From NCBI GenBank assembly GCA_014871385.1, contig CM026423.1, positions 25,040,739 through 25,104,738 on the forward strand: 64,000 nt of DNA, given 5' to 3'. The translations under genes were made by a program, and so were the position numbers. Of the stretch, positions 54,501 through 64,000 are shown piece after piece. The DNA is from Ceratodon purpureus (Eukaryota; Streptophyta; Bryopsida; Pseudoditrichales; Ditrichaceae). Position 1 is the first letter of the stretch; each line of letters begins with the position of its first letter. The notes below the pieces were generated by a model. It saw only the letters and a program-made list of their open reading frames with translations, was not told where the DNA came from and searched no databases.

Positions 54501-57500
54501 GATGTGCATGATATATCCTTGGACCCTGGAGCACCTACTGTGGATGTAATCATAGATGGTTCTCTAATTGAAGGAGTCCAAGTAGATAGTGGTTCTAGTG
54601 TCAACTTAATGAATGTTGACACTATGGAAGAACTAGGATTAACTCATATGACTTCCACTCCTATTATCTTAAGAATGGCAGATCAAAGTCGAGTAGTACC
54701 ATTAGGTATTTTGAGAGGAATAGTTACAACTATAGGAGGACTTAACTTTAAGATTAATTATATAATCTTTAAAGTGAGTGAATCCATATCAACATACCCA
54801 ATATTACTAGGTCGTCCATGGCTTAAATCTGCTAGAGCTAAAGATGATTGGGGAAAGGGAACATTAACTATAAAAGCAAAAGGGAAACGGGTTGTATTAC
54901 CAATGTTTCCAGTTAAATATCATGGTGAGACTCAAGAAGAAGACACAGATGTCACTTCTGAAGCCTCATATGATTCCAATAGCGAAAGTACTAAAGTAGT
55001 AGAACAGGAGAAAATGCCTGAGTTTAGATGTTTAGGGACTGGAGAATATTCCTTTCTGAATAACGAAGTAGATTCAGATGATGCTATTCTAGCATGGGAA
55101 AATTCGCCAGTACTTAATGTAACCGCCGAAATTGAGTCGGAATTAGAACCTCAATATTTGAGCGATTCTGAAGAATTAATGGAAAACATGTCTCATATAA
55201 AAGGTAGTAATATAAGTCCTGTTAAAAGCACTTGCATTGATATGAATTTGGGGACTCCAGAGGAACCCAAAAACATAAGAATTTATGAAGGATTAAATCC
55301 AAATGAATATAAACAATGGTTTAAATTCTTTAAAGAATGTAAAGACGCATTTGCATGGACTTATAAAGACCTTAAAGGAATACCTCCAGAAGTTTGTCAA
55401 CATAGAATTATTTTAGAACCTAATACAAAACCGGTAAGACAAAGACAATATCGTATGAACCCAAAATATTCTCTCATGGTTAAAGAGGAAATAGATAAAC
55501 TACTAGAATGTAATTTTATATATCCAGTACCTTATAGTGAGTGGGTATCTCCAATTGTTGTGGTGCCTAAGAAGAACGGGAAGTTAAGGATTTGTCAGGA
55601 TTTCAGGAAATTAAATAGTGTCACTAAAAAAGATTATTTTCCTTTACCCTTCACGGATGCAATCCTTGATGGTGTAGCAGGACATGAATGTTATTCTTTT
55701 TTAGATGGATTTTCTGGTTATAATCAAGTACAAATTGCCCCGGAAGATAAACCTTTAACAACTTTTACAACTGATTGGGGAACCTTTGCTTATAATGTCA
55801 TGCCCTTTGGATTGTGCAATGCACCAGCTACTTTCCAGAGAGCAATGACAACAGCTTTTCAGGAATATTTAAGAAAATTTATTGAAATTTTCTTAGATGA
55901 TTTTTGTGTCTTTAGTCCTAAAGATGAACACCAGAAATGTTTAAAGAAATGTTTTGAACAATGTGAAAAATATGGTATTTCAATAAACGCAGCCAAGTCT
56001 GAATTTGCTGTACCTTGTGGACGATTAGTGGGTCATATAGTTTCAAAAGAAGGTATAGGTGTTGATCCAGATAAAGTAGCTGCTATCAAAAAATTAGAAA
56101 TACCTAAACATATGACAGAACTTAAAGGGTTTTTAGGAGCTTCCGGATATTATAGAAGATTTATCTACTTTTATGCAGAAGTAGCAGCTCCTTTAACACA
56201 TCTAACAAAACAAACCGATACTCCTGGTGTTTGGACAGAAGAGTGCACAAAAGCATTTAATAAACTTAAAAAACGGCTTAGTAATGCTCCCATTCTAATA
56301 CCACCAGATTGGGAGAAGCCGTTTGAAGTTTATGTAGATGCATCAAATTATACTATTGGAAGTGTTCTCAGTCAAAAAGACGCAAAAGGTCATGATAGAC
56401 CTATATATTTTTCTAGTAGACAATTAAGTGCTGCTGAGAAAAATTACTCTGTAACGGAGAGAGAAGGGTTAGGAATGATATATTCGGTCCAAAAATATAG
56501 ACATTATTTATTAGGTTATAAGTTCACTTTTCATGTAGATCATGATGCACTTAAATATATGGTTAATAAACCACAATTGAGTGGGAGAATAGCTAGATGG
56601 GTATTGTTACTTCAAGAATTTGATTTTACGGTTAATGTAAGGCCTGGCAAAAAACATGCCAATGCCGATTTCTTATCACGGATTAGTAAGGAAGTGAATC
56701 CAGAATCCATAGATGATAGTTTTCCAGATGCGCATATCTTTCAAGTGGATATTATTCCAGTAGAATATGCTGATGTTATTCATTACTTGAGTACCAATAC
56801 CTTCCCTCAAGACTATACAGATAAACAAAAACAAAAATTAATATTTAAATCTCAACCATATACATTAATTGCAAAAGTTCTATATAAAAGGGGTAAAGAC
56901 GGACTTTTACGGAGATGTATTAATCCAAGTGAGGTACCATTAATTCTTAAAGGTTGTCATGACGCTGCATGTGGCGGTCATTTTGCCGGAATGGTAACTG
57001 CACATAAAGCGTTACAATCCGGATATTGGTGGCCAACACTCTTTGGGGATGCACATAGATATACCAAAAAATGTGATCCATGCCAAAGAGTGGGAAAACC
57101 TACACCTTCAAAGGCAATGCCTTTAAATCCAATTTTAGCTCAAACGCCGTTTGAGAAATGGGGAATTGATTTTGTAGGACCTATTAAACCACCTAGTCGA
57201 CATGGTCGAAATAGATACATATTAATTGCAACTGAATATGTAACTAAATGGGCAGAAGCTCAACCTACGAAAACCGATGATGCTAAAACTGTTGCCAAAT
57301 TTTTATATGAAAATATTATTACAAGATTTGGATGTCCAAAAGAATTAGTAAGTGATCGGGGAACTCATTTCCTTAATGAAATAATTGAACAACTAACTGA
57401 AAAATATTCAATTAAACATAGAAAATCTACACCGTATCACCCCCGTGCTAATGGTCAGACAGAGAAAACAAACGGTATATTATGTCGGATAATTACTAAA

Positions 57501-58013
57501 ACTGTACAGGGTTCAAATACGGATTGGGATGCAAGAGTACCAGATGCATTATGGGCTTATCGATGTGCATTTAAAGTATCTACAAAATTTACTCCATTTC
57601 AATTAGTTTACGGTCAAGAAGCTATCTTACCAATTGAAATGGAACTCCCGTCTTTAAGAATTGCATTAGATGAACGATTAGGAGATGAAGAATCTTTAAG
57701 ACATAGACTTTATATGCTCGAAAAATTAGATGAAACGAGAGCCCAAGCGTATCTTAATAATGAAGCTATTCAAAAACATCGTAAAACATATTATGATAGC
57801 AAATTGGAACCCAAAGTTTTGAATCCTAATGATTTAGTATTATTATATGATAGCCGATTTCAAAAATTTCCAGGAAAATTTAGAATGCGTTGGTTTGGAC
57901 CATATCGGGTATTAAAATCGTATCCCAATGGTTCAGTTGAACTTCAAGATTTTGCAGGAAAAATTCATGCCACAAGATATAATGGTTTTCGTTTGAAACC
58001 ATACATAACTTGA
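51531..58013 (+). CDS. Ty3/gypsy Gag-Pol polyprotein
   Basis: One frame of about 2,160 codons; the first ATG (51531) is taken as start. Order with approximate positions: a long acidic, proline-rich N-terminal extension; gag capsid-like domain (52580-53050, HEWYVQL, RRAFLDRFRP); four zinc knuckles (53365-53860, for example CYNCQELGHMARDC); protease with DSGS (54585); reverse transcriptase (55300-56000) with FLDDF as the active-site box; RNase H (VYVDAS, 56330); integrase with an HHCC finger (56960-57090) and D-D-E core (WGIDF, DRGTHF, NGQTEKTNG at 57170-57470). Gag and pol are in the same frame, as in many plant gypsy elements. The polyprotein looks whole. A prolonged leader before the capsid (about 340 residues) is unusual. 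Confidence 0.95.
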   Translation: MSEKDKELREKQNIARNERLKKRIERKEKQILTLVSANPVYNSTPSPVLKEETIPSNLNTSTSQVKESETIQNPLSIEEQHQSSLKNEDLELSEEGLRRSHYLCCHSPPFRRLTWGSSSEVNPLQINSEKGKKVEELVTPSSSEFESSLKNPFTTEVGEPSNLPEFSTPTQTNFETPKPYLDEAVQTFVTGIENWVNDIKDNTEVETTTPIDTYIREISLEDNRKEWNDEEVAYEVSLPETFPTIQPFTNPYEPSNDESNEDWEGINCWRFSSGDSSGSSSSESSDTRRETSEEELLRPSSSPPSRPPLRPPTPHPRPPPPPPPLPPPPQTLPPNIMAQQRILNIAPYPMYHGYPGSDPDRHLERFRVVAQANQLPEHLYLSTFPSTLLDDAHEWYVQLLTVPTRWEDLRRAFLDRFRPRSFIPGLIDRFRTIRMGINEGIDSYYTRFNALLKRWTNHGLTDQVLACTFVGGVWPDELRIYLKERNPQDIASAYTQAKTWEEARVNTDFAQYAEVYPPRREGYDHAQGMDAYGRDHYPYLPPARSQLPVSTYPSNPTVMNPQPLAIKAPTDDILMNNITKLEKKLNELSVQITHGKDKRSKPTNMRTNMWCTNCNGHGHLSNECSTPIGGEFSNKPKCSFCGGPHDVSKCWNLGKVVAAVSSNLQANGTNNNKAPYSVTSKRPFTRPNVGPPYRPGDGRPRWNDTYNAAPVWNGPPTNPNTHRYGTPEKGKNLVCYNCQELGHMARDCPNPKKQIGYNPLCGRCKQSGHIANNCTAPAPVKSVQFSEIENSRNVNQITQYERDKPQEVYITRAQAKKAMVESDQHSSSDSDYRSSRVRKNNTPSKVVKEKDVVKPKPIFPLIPPNIPINSEKTIPLEEPKEKDKGKQPVEEPTILPQDLPNDFANLPSTSNSLPTFYRPSKKKLKETPTIPKKRKYNRTMKLSEGMNPYDILTNMDKIQPDISLRQLLAIAPKCRGELSSSLVRKRSKIVDVHDISLDPGAPTVDVIIDGSLIEGVQVDSGSSVNLMNVDTMEELGLTHMTSTPIILRMADQSRVVPLGILRGIVTTIGGLNFKINYIIFKVSESISTYPILLGRPWLKSARAKDDWGKGTLTIKAKGKRVVLPMFPVKYHGETQEEDTDVTSEASYDSNSESTKVVEQEKMPEFRCLGTGEYSFLNNEVDSDDAILAWENSPVLNVTAEIESELEPQYLSDSEELMENMSHIKGSNISPVKSTCIDMNLGTPEEPKNIRIYEGLNPNEYKQWFKFFKECKDAFAWTYKDLKGIPPEVCQHRIILEPNTKPVRQRQYRMNPKYSLMVKEEIDKLLECNFIYPVPYSEWVSPIVVVPKKNGKLRICQDFRKLNSVTKKDYFPLPFTDAILDGVAGHECYSFLDGFSGYNQVQIAPEDKPLTTFTTDWGTFAYNVMPFGLCNAPATFQRAMTTAFQEYLRKFIEIFLDDFCVFSPKDEHQKCLKKCFEQCEKYGISINAAKSEFAVPCGRLVGHIVSKEGIGVDPDKVAAIKKLEIPKHMTELKGFLGASGYYRRFIYFYAEVAAPLTHLTKQTDTPGVWTEECTKAFNKLKKRLSNAPILIPPDWEKPFEVYVDASNYTIGSVLSQKDAKGHDRPIYFSSRQLSAAEKNYSVTEREGLGMIYSVQKYRHYLLGYKFTFHVDHDALKYMVNKPQLSGRIARWVLLLQEFDFTVNVRPGKKHANADFLSRISKEVNPESIDDSFPDAHIFQVDIIPVEYADVIHYLSTNTFPQDYTDKQKQKLIFKSQPYTLIAKVLYKRGKDGLLRRCINPSEVPLILKGCHDAACGGHFAGMVTAHKALQSGYWWPTLFGDAHRYTKKCDPCQRVGKPTPSKAMPLNPILAQTPFEKWGIDFVGPIKPPSRHGRNRYILIATEYVTKWAEAQPTKTDDAKTVAKFLYENIITRFGCPKELVSDRGTHFLNEIIEQLTEKYSIKHRKSTPYHPRANGQTEKTNGILCRIITKTVQGSNTDWDARVPDALWAYRCAFKVSTKFTPFQLVYGQEAILPIEMELPSLRIALDERLGDEESLRHRLYMLEKLDETRAQAYLNNEAIQKHRKTYYDSKLEPKVLNPNDLVLLYDSRFQKFPGKFRMRWFGPYRVLKSYPNGSVELQDFAGKIHATRYNGFRLKPYIT

Positions 58014-58030
58014 GGACAAGTTCTAGATTT

Positions 58031-58040
58031 AAGAGGGGGG
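58031..58040 (+). promoter_or_regulatory. Polypurine tract of the gypsy element
   Basis: AAGAGGGGGG, 17 bases after the polyprotein stop, is the expected plus-strand primer just before the 3' LTR. Confidence 0.75.
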
Positions 58041-58043
58041 CAG

Positions 58044-59620
58044 TAAGGGTAAAAATTCAAAAATTTTAAAAAAAAACTGCCCTACTTAAGTACTAGAAAC
58101 TGTGAAATTTTGAAAAAATTAAAAAACCAGCGATCTAAAAAACTGAGTTTACAAAGAACAAGTTCAACAAATTTAAAACCTGAACTTGAGAATTTTTCGA
58201 AGCAAATGGAAATTACTAATTGACAAGTAGACACTAACTAAAATGATGAGTAAGTAGTAATGATCAGAAAATACAATTAGTGAGTGGAAAGACGGCTGAT
58301 ATGATAACATGAATTGGGGGCTGTGATCATGATGACCACGTTGCATGGAAATGAGTGTAAAATCCCACTAACTGTCAAATAGACAAAAGAGACTGGTCGA
58401 GTCGAGTAGACCACATCATCTTCTCTAAATGGGAAAACAGAACCTCAAAACAAACACATTTTCTTGAGAGGCACCGGCTGCAAGTCTGAGAGAAGTGGAC
58501 GAGGTTTTGTCAAGTAGACAGAGCGCTCCTGTGTGAGTGATCAGGGTTAGGAGTGGAGAAAGATAGTGGTCAAGTGGACACGGAAGGAGTCACATTGTGA
58601 GGAGATCAGAATGAAGATAGAGTGAGATACCGAGAAGACTGAGAGGAAGAGCAGTTTAGTCGAGGGTCACATTGTCGCATTCTGTGTAACTAAGCTGTGA
58701 GAGATACCGAGAGACCCAAGAGAAAGGAAGGAGCAAAACCAAGTGAGTATTGTTGTAATCACAGCAGGTGTGTGTGAGAGAATTGAGCAATTGAAAGGGG
58801 AGCGAGGTACGTTTCAGTTACACATTGAAGGTGAGTTGTTGTCAACTTTGCATACTGTTTTGTCAATTGGACAACCTGATTAGCAGTTACAGATATCTTA
58901 GGTTAAGAAAACACGATGTTGTCGAAGGAAGTGTTGCGATGTTCTCGATGTTAGAAGTAAGTTGATATGATACCTTAGGTCAACTGGACTCAGAGTTTCT
59001 GATCATTGTGAGTGTCAATTGGAAACAGTGCGACAGAAGGGGAAGACGAAGCATTGCATCTTGAGAGGCATATCTCTCATAGTCAAGTTGACACATTGCG
59101 GGTGAGTTTCATTGCATCCATTCTGTTGTGTCAAGTTGATTACATGTTGTCTTCGCATCTTCTTCTTGCATGTCCAATTGAACTGTTACTTGAAAAAAAT
59201 GAGACTGTCCAGTAGACAAGGATGAAGGAATCACAAAACACAACTTGCCGAGAGAAAGAAAGTGTAAGAAACAAGGAACGAAACTGAAACATGGTGCTGT
59301 GATGTATGTATGATGATAGTAATGTAGGAAAATATCACAAACTGATTGCCGAGAGAAAGGAAGGAGAAGAACAGAAAGAATGAAGCTTAATATTTTCAAT
59401 GGAATGTATGCTTAGATGATTGTGAAGTAGAAAATTAGGGATAGAAGTGATTGCCGAGTGGAAGAAGTGTTTTATAGTTTTAAAAGTAAGGAAATAACAA
59501 AGATAAAATTCCCGAGAGTTCAAGTAGACAGTGCCGAGAGTTTCAGGGAGAGTCAATGCCGAGAAAAATTTCAATTAGACGAAGTAAAAACTGAAGCAAA
59601 CTAACTGCCGAGTGTGGGGG
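58044..59620 (+). mobile_element. 3' flank (LTR-like region) with TGTC...GACA motifs
   Basis: About eleven copies of gtcaattggac, gtcaagtagaca and related palindrome-like motifs (58374, 58509, 58569, 58861, 58980, 59013, 59082, 59131, 59172, 59209, 59520). From 59240 on, the phrase tgccgagag recurs about seven times. No coding sequence is supported. Probably the 3' LTR and nearby repeats of the element. Confidence 0.5.
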
Positions 59621-59624
59621 AAAG

Positions 59625-59830
59625 TTCGTACGTGAGCGGAGAGCGTAGAGCGGAGAGCGGTGAGCGCAGAATGGAGAGCACAGAATTGAGTTTAAGGAAA
59701 ATTTTCAAAAGCAAAGTAGACCCTATAACCGTGGAAAATTACTAAATTAAGGCTGAATTTTGACACTTTATTTAGAAAAAGAGTATATTACCGTGGAAAT
59801 TAGGGTTATCTCTGGTAAGAATTTATTACG
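59625..59830 (+). repeat. GAGCGG/GAGAGC array and adjoining conserved text
   Basis: An array of gagcggagagcg-type units (59633-59680) followed by agaccctataaccgtgg. The same order occurs inverted at 22957-22600. This copy has no MITE and so shows the empty target site (agaatggagagcacagaatt). Confidence 0.75.
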
Positions 59831-60386
59831 TTTGTTTTCTAAGATACAAATTAGGGCTGATGTCATGATGACGTCATGCATACATTCCTTTAGATTTGTC
59901 ATGGGTTTAGGCAAGATACAATGATCAGGCGTTCAGTTTTAGATGAAACAAATAATTCTTTCATAGGATTATGTAAATGCACAAGGAAAAAAACAAATAT
60001 CACAGAACATAAAGGAGGCAAGGTTTGAAAACTTCCTAGAATATTTCAAAATTCGTGTATAATATCTTGACTGCTGAAACCAAGATATACCTTGTAAGAG
60101 TCTTTGTCTTCATCGAAGATTACTCTCTCTTCCTAGGCAGCGAAGCATCTTCATTTGAGTGATACAAGTAGGAGATTTTCATCATGAAACAACACTTGGT
60201 AAGCTCGGTTTCAGAGAAGGAGGTCACTCTTGGTTTCTTGAGCTTGTCTGGAGGTGGCGTATTAGGATAGTCATACAGTCCTTGGCATTCTGTGCTGTAT
60301 GCGAAGGTAGCGTAGGAGTTCGGGGATGTCAATCTACAAGCTTGACTGTAACGTTTGAAGACTACAAGAATTCAGTGTCTTGCGCG
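59831..60386. other. AT-rich spacer, likely promoter or leader of the next gene
   Basis: Nothing repeated or coding is certain. The frame of the next gene is open back to 60159 but has no earlier ATG. Confidence 0.4.
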
Positions 60387-60758
60387 ATGCCGAAGGTGTG
60401 TAATGCGAGATCCAGGAGGACGAGAGCGGCTGTAGGTTTGCCTCCAAAGGCACCGGCGAGTTATGAGGAGCTGCGGCCGTGGCTGTTGGAGGTGGAGCGC
60501 GCTAGAGAACGAGGCATGGACTTGCCACCGTTTAGGCACATCGGAAGCCTACATGTTGGTGAAGGTGAATGGCGTTGGACAGTGCTTTGTACCAATGAGC
60601 TTCTCCGTATTATGGAGTTGTCTCTAATCCCGTATCCCTTGCTATCGAACGTCGATGAGAATCCACTTGTTCAGCTGCCCGAAGTGATCATATCGGATGG
60701 CGAAACTTGCTGGTTTGATATGGACAAGAGTTGGACTGTATATCCTCCGAAGGATTAG
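60387..60758 (+). CDS. Small unknown protein, 123 aa
   Basis: The ATG at 60387 is the only methionine start in a frame open since 60159. The protein starts MPKVCNARSRRTRAAV, with a basic N-terminus, and continues with an amphipathic stretch (SYEELRPWLLEVERARERGM). It ends in a compact, tryptophan-containing part (GEGEWRWTVLCTNELLRIME; CWFDMDKSWTVYPPKD). No family is recognised. It converges on the methyltransferase-like gene, with stops 515 bp apart. A spliced upstream exon is possible. Confidence 0.5.
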   Translation: MPKVCNARSRRTRAAVGLPPKAPASYEELRPWLLEVERARERGMDLPPFRHIGSLHVGEGEWRWTVLCTNELLRIMELSLIPYPLLSNVDENPLVQLPEVIISDGETCWFDMDKSWTVYPPKD

Positions 60759-61272
60759 TACTGTGAAGTCTAGCGGGGTGTTCGAATACAATCCTTAAGA
60801 TTTGGTCATTTATTGGATCTAGATACGAGTATTCCAGCATGATGGTTTTAGATAATATAGATGATTCTAGAAATAAGAGAATTCGAAACCAACTAAAAGA
60901 AATGGTTGTAAAATTTCGTGGAATATTTCAGAGTTCGTGTACAATAATGGAGTAGCAGAAACCAAGATGTACACCAAGTCAAGAATAGGTAACATGGCTA
61001 TGGAAATGTGGGATTTTGAATGACTAAAATATAAGTTACAGCGCAATTTAAATTTTGAGCATTTCTTTTGTAACATTTCATTCTTCATATTATATTTTGA
61101 GCATTACGGTTGTGACAATTCATCCTCAATATAGGAGGAGACGATTTGGAAATGAGAATCGTAACAAGTATAGATTCAGGGTAGTAGAGTAGAGGAAGGA
61201 TTACGCAATGAACTTTAATTAAATCAAATCAAATCCAATGAAAACAATGAAAGACCGAAGCCTCCTTCAAAC

Positions 61273-64000
61273 TCACAACATGCTAAAATCGCTACTTCCA
61301 CTCTCAGAACTAGATGACTCCGAATCTCCTTCTACCGCCTCGTCATCGACGAATAGAAGGGCCCTGGGATCAAAAGTAGTTGGCCGACTAGGAACATATG
61401 TAAGGGCTCCAGATTGAAACGCCTGTGCTAAGTCCTCTGCGTAGTCCGGAAGTATGAAAGGCTGAATCGGGCTGGAATGAAGACGCCACGATGGAGTGGA
61501 CACTGCTCTTGGCCCACGTGGCGGTGTTGCGGAAACTACTCTGCAATAGAGAACCGACTGTGGTTAGATAGAGTCCGTAGAGCTAGAAAGAGCAGTAACG
61601 ATTGGATAATATAAACAAAGAATAGAAGACTTACACCACTTGTCAGGTCTTGCTCTCTTTGGAGGCGCTTCGCCTGCTGCTGCCGGCCTTGGATGTTTAG
61701 GAGGACCCATGGCGGATGGTTTGAGAAGGGCGTTGAATATCGCTTCGTCCTCCTCAAAAGCGAGAATGTGGCGACCAATAGCCTGGGCAGCCTTGATGGA
61801 GGCTCCTGAAACTCGGAGAGATACAAAGAAATGAGAAACTGTGGTAAAAACGAGAAGAATAATTCAGCAAAGATATGCATGAATAGTTACCTGTCCCAGC
61901 ATTCCAATCAACAACTATGTCGCCGGGCTTCGACAGCTCCTCAAGTATGCCCTGCATCATCTCGATGGATTTCTCCCTTGGGCCTCTCCACGGCACCTCC
62001 CCATTCATGAGCTGCGAATCCACATCGGTCAAGTTGAAAATGGCATCACTCTCGGTAATGTTGAGGAGCCCATGTATTAGGTCTTCCTTCTTCGTCTGGA
62101 AGGAGAAAGTACTGCCACTACGAACGTAGACGCGAATCCAGAATCGCATAGTCTGCAGTCAAGCAAAACTAGTGAGTAAAATGAAGCGGAAGGGTTATGA
62201 GTAAGCGAAGAGAAGGGCATGTTCAGGAAAAGTACCAAGTTCTCGGGGTTCGTAGGAGAAGTCAGGCCGAGTACATTGACACCCCACCAGTCCTTGAAGA
62301 GCACGTATCCACCAGCAGCAGCTTCTTCCTCGATATCCTTAGCCAGCTTCTGATCAGTGTTGTAGATGAGGCAGAGGGCACCATCTTTCTGCAGGAATTC
62401 ATCTGCAAAATGGAAGATATCGTACAAATAATCCTTGTAGCGAGAGTTCCAAGGCGGAATACTCGTGGGGGGAACGGAAACGGAAGGGACGGGAAGATTC
62501 TCAGGGATGTCGGCAATGATCAAGTCGACTCCCAGATGGTCTTCTTGTTTGCACCGGTCCGGAACTTCGTTTTCGCGGCCTGCTCCAAACTGGAGGAAAC
62601 AAGAAAGAAGAGTTAGTAACTACAAAGCGAGTAGAGGTGGCTGAATCCATGAAATGTCAAAATATAAGAACATACCTTGCGAATGAAGTCTTGAATCTTG
62701 ATCCAATCCGGGTCGCCACCTTTTCTCTCCTGTCTCCTATTTCGCCGCAACAGGGAATCCACAGATGAGTTGAAGACGGAAACATGTGTGGAAATCGAAG
62801 CTCCAGCGGAAGAAGTTGTTTGAGGATATAGTTTGGCCTTCCTCTGCTGAAGGAGACCTCTGGTGATCTCCGAAGCACTGATCGATGAAGGAGCCGGCGA
62901 AGAAGCTGGAGAAGGGTTGGTAACGATCATACCCGGAGAGGGCTCTGTTGCCTTCTCAGCTGGCGCGGAAGAGTCTGCACCAGTTTGCTGTGATGCCTCA
63001 GACTGAGAACGCAGAGATTTCAGTCGCCTTCCTCTCCCTCTCTTCGGTGGTGGAGCAGAAGACTGATCCTGTTCTCCTTCACGACCTTCTGCATCATCGA
63101 CGGAGTCCTCCGCCACAACCTCACCCCCATCGTGTAGAGTCTTGACGTCCGCCTCTGAGTCAATCGTGAAACCACGAGAGCAATCAAGATACCAGCATCC
63201 CTCAAGCAAGTGAGGAGCTTTGTACCTTTTCAACTGTTGGGGAGAATAGATACACTGGTCCGAGGTTTTCGACGTCCAAGAAAGGAAGTAGCTCGGGAAC
63301 TGCTGAACCTTGATTACCCCCTTCAGAACAAGCTCTCGCTTGAAGTACCTATGTAAACCAATATGTAGAAGGTTAGTATCAAAGAGATAAAGAGACCTCG
63401 TTCTGGAATTTGAATCTGATTAACAGGAATGTATCGTACCGGTAAGTAACCCGCTTGACAACTTGGGCGGTTCCAGGAAATTTAGAAAAAATGGACTTCT
63501 TGTCGAAGGGCTTATCTGCTGATTTTCCAATGAACGTAGGGAAGGCCTTGTCCCACAAGAGAATACGTGAACTCTCCACATAATCGCCCGGCTGTTGGAC
63601 ATCAGGAAATGCCATCCAATTTATATCGAGGTTCTCCGTCTTGAATATGTCCTCGACTTCGTGGATGACGGCTTCCTCCAACTGTAATACAGAAGTGATA
63701 TAATTAGCAACGAAGAAGGAATACGGTAAAAAAATAAAGGAACAAGGAATTGGAATGGATTTCTTATAAAAATTACCCCAGCCCAGAATGAAGCTTTGTT
63801 CAACCATGGGTCGAAGTCGGTGTCTTTGAATTCAGATGGCAGAAATCTGTAAGACGTTCGAGCACTCGGGGATGAGTTCCACCACTTCAACCAACGAGCC
63901 TTGTATTTGGCCTCAACGGCCGCAGGAACAATCTTCTGAAGCTTATCCACTGACATCTCAGGCTTATTGTTGAGACTGAAATGGCGATTAATCTGCAAGA
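61273..64000 (-). CDS. Methyltransferase-like protein resembling bacterial amino-DNA methylases, 5' end outside the window
   Basis: Seven exons on the minus strand: beyond 64000-63777, 63681-63440, 63348-62676, 62589-62236, 62152-61891, 61805-61635 and about 61538-61273. All junctions are GT-AG and the first five keep phase cleanly; the sixth needs a CAGAG acceptor. About 730 residues are visible. After an unrecognised N-terminal region and a disordered segment with a nuclear-signal-like PPKRGRGRRLKS comes GVDLIIADIPEN, aligned with the (D/N/S)PP(Y/W) catalytic motif of N4/N6 amino-methyltransferases. It is followed by a helix and GALCLIYNTDQ. The later segment, EKSIEMMQGILEEL then KPGDIVVDWNAGTG and AAQAIGRHILAFEED, matches the SAM-binding block (family D-x-F-x-G-x-G). 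Catalytic motif before SAM motif is the beta-type order. Both key motifs deviate, so activity is doubtful. The acidic tail ends SSSESGSSDFSML. Confidence 0.65.

Larger units (their letters stand above)
49918..58043 (+). mobile_element. Ty3/gypsy LTR retroelement, internal region, looks whole in its coding part
   Basis: Parts in order: primer site (49918), leader with two extra ORFs (50433-51234), one long gag-pol frame (51531-58013) and a purine tract (58031-58040). Protease, reverse transcriptase, RNase H and integrase follow the Ty3/gypsy order. The coding part looks whole, which suggests a young insertion. The pair of LTRs could not be delimited by eye: 48.2-49.9 kb and 58.04-59.8 kb share a motif style but not obvious identity. 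Age is therefore uncertain. Confidence 0.85.

Noticed and set aside
54278-54622. Minus-strand open frame of 114 codons
   Set aside because: Antisense shadow of the gypsy polyprotein near the protease region.

Overview
The window looks like nuclear DNA of a land plant. The support is: tracts of the plant-type telomere heptamer CCCTAAA/TTTAGGG at interstitial sites; recognisable pieces of plant UPL7 (a HECT ubiquitin ligase) and VPS16 genes with GT-AG introns; a CACTA-type MITE; and a Ty3/gypsy retroelement with a tRNA-Asp-like primer site. A methyltransferase-like gene and Crinkler-type (CRN) genes would fit a seedless plant such as a bryophyte or lycophyte, but this is inference and no species can be named.

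Layout. 1-1440: GC-rich tandem repeat of about 519 bp. 1.5-21.4 kb: a mosaic of one composite repeat in three long copies (about 4986-8500, 9685-12015, 17780-21385) plus fragments. Each copy is a unique-looking leader with a 20-bp palindrome, a purine-rich GC array and GGTGTGAC-type minisatellites. A decayed UPL7 fragment (2742-4413) and a likely secreted protein gene (15191-16153) lie between copies. 21.4-28.4 kb: AT-rich DNA with a small gene, an LTR-like remnant split by a MITE, and a satellite block in which arrays of about 175 bp alternate with repeats of about 147 bp carrying a G-run and with telomere-like tracts. 28.6-30.8 kb: a complete hAT-family transposase ORF.

35.4-40.2 kb: two divergent CRN-like genes. 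The minus-strand one looks whole (coiled coil plus nuclease-like domain, two exons). The plus-strand one (nuclease-like plus kinase) looks broken. 42.9-44.1 kb: the last four exons of VPS16, without the rest of the gene and with a frameshift, starting just after a TTTAGGG tract. 45.4-48.1 kb: an unrecognised spliced gene and an unrecognised terminal exon on the other strand. 48.2-59.8 kb: a Ty3/gypsy element with an open 2,161-codon polyprotein frame, two extra leader ORFs and flanks full of a TGTC-AATT-GACA-like motif. 60.4-64 kb: a small unknown gene convergent with a multi-exon gene for a protein resembling bacterial amino-DNA methyltransferases but with altered motifs.

Few genes here appear to work together. 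The divergent CRN pair and the convergent pair at the right end are the only suggestive arrangements. Most of the window is repeat-derived. Splice models, family calls and repeat identities were made by eye; no alignment or database search was run.
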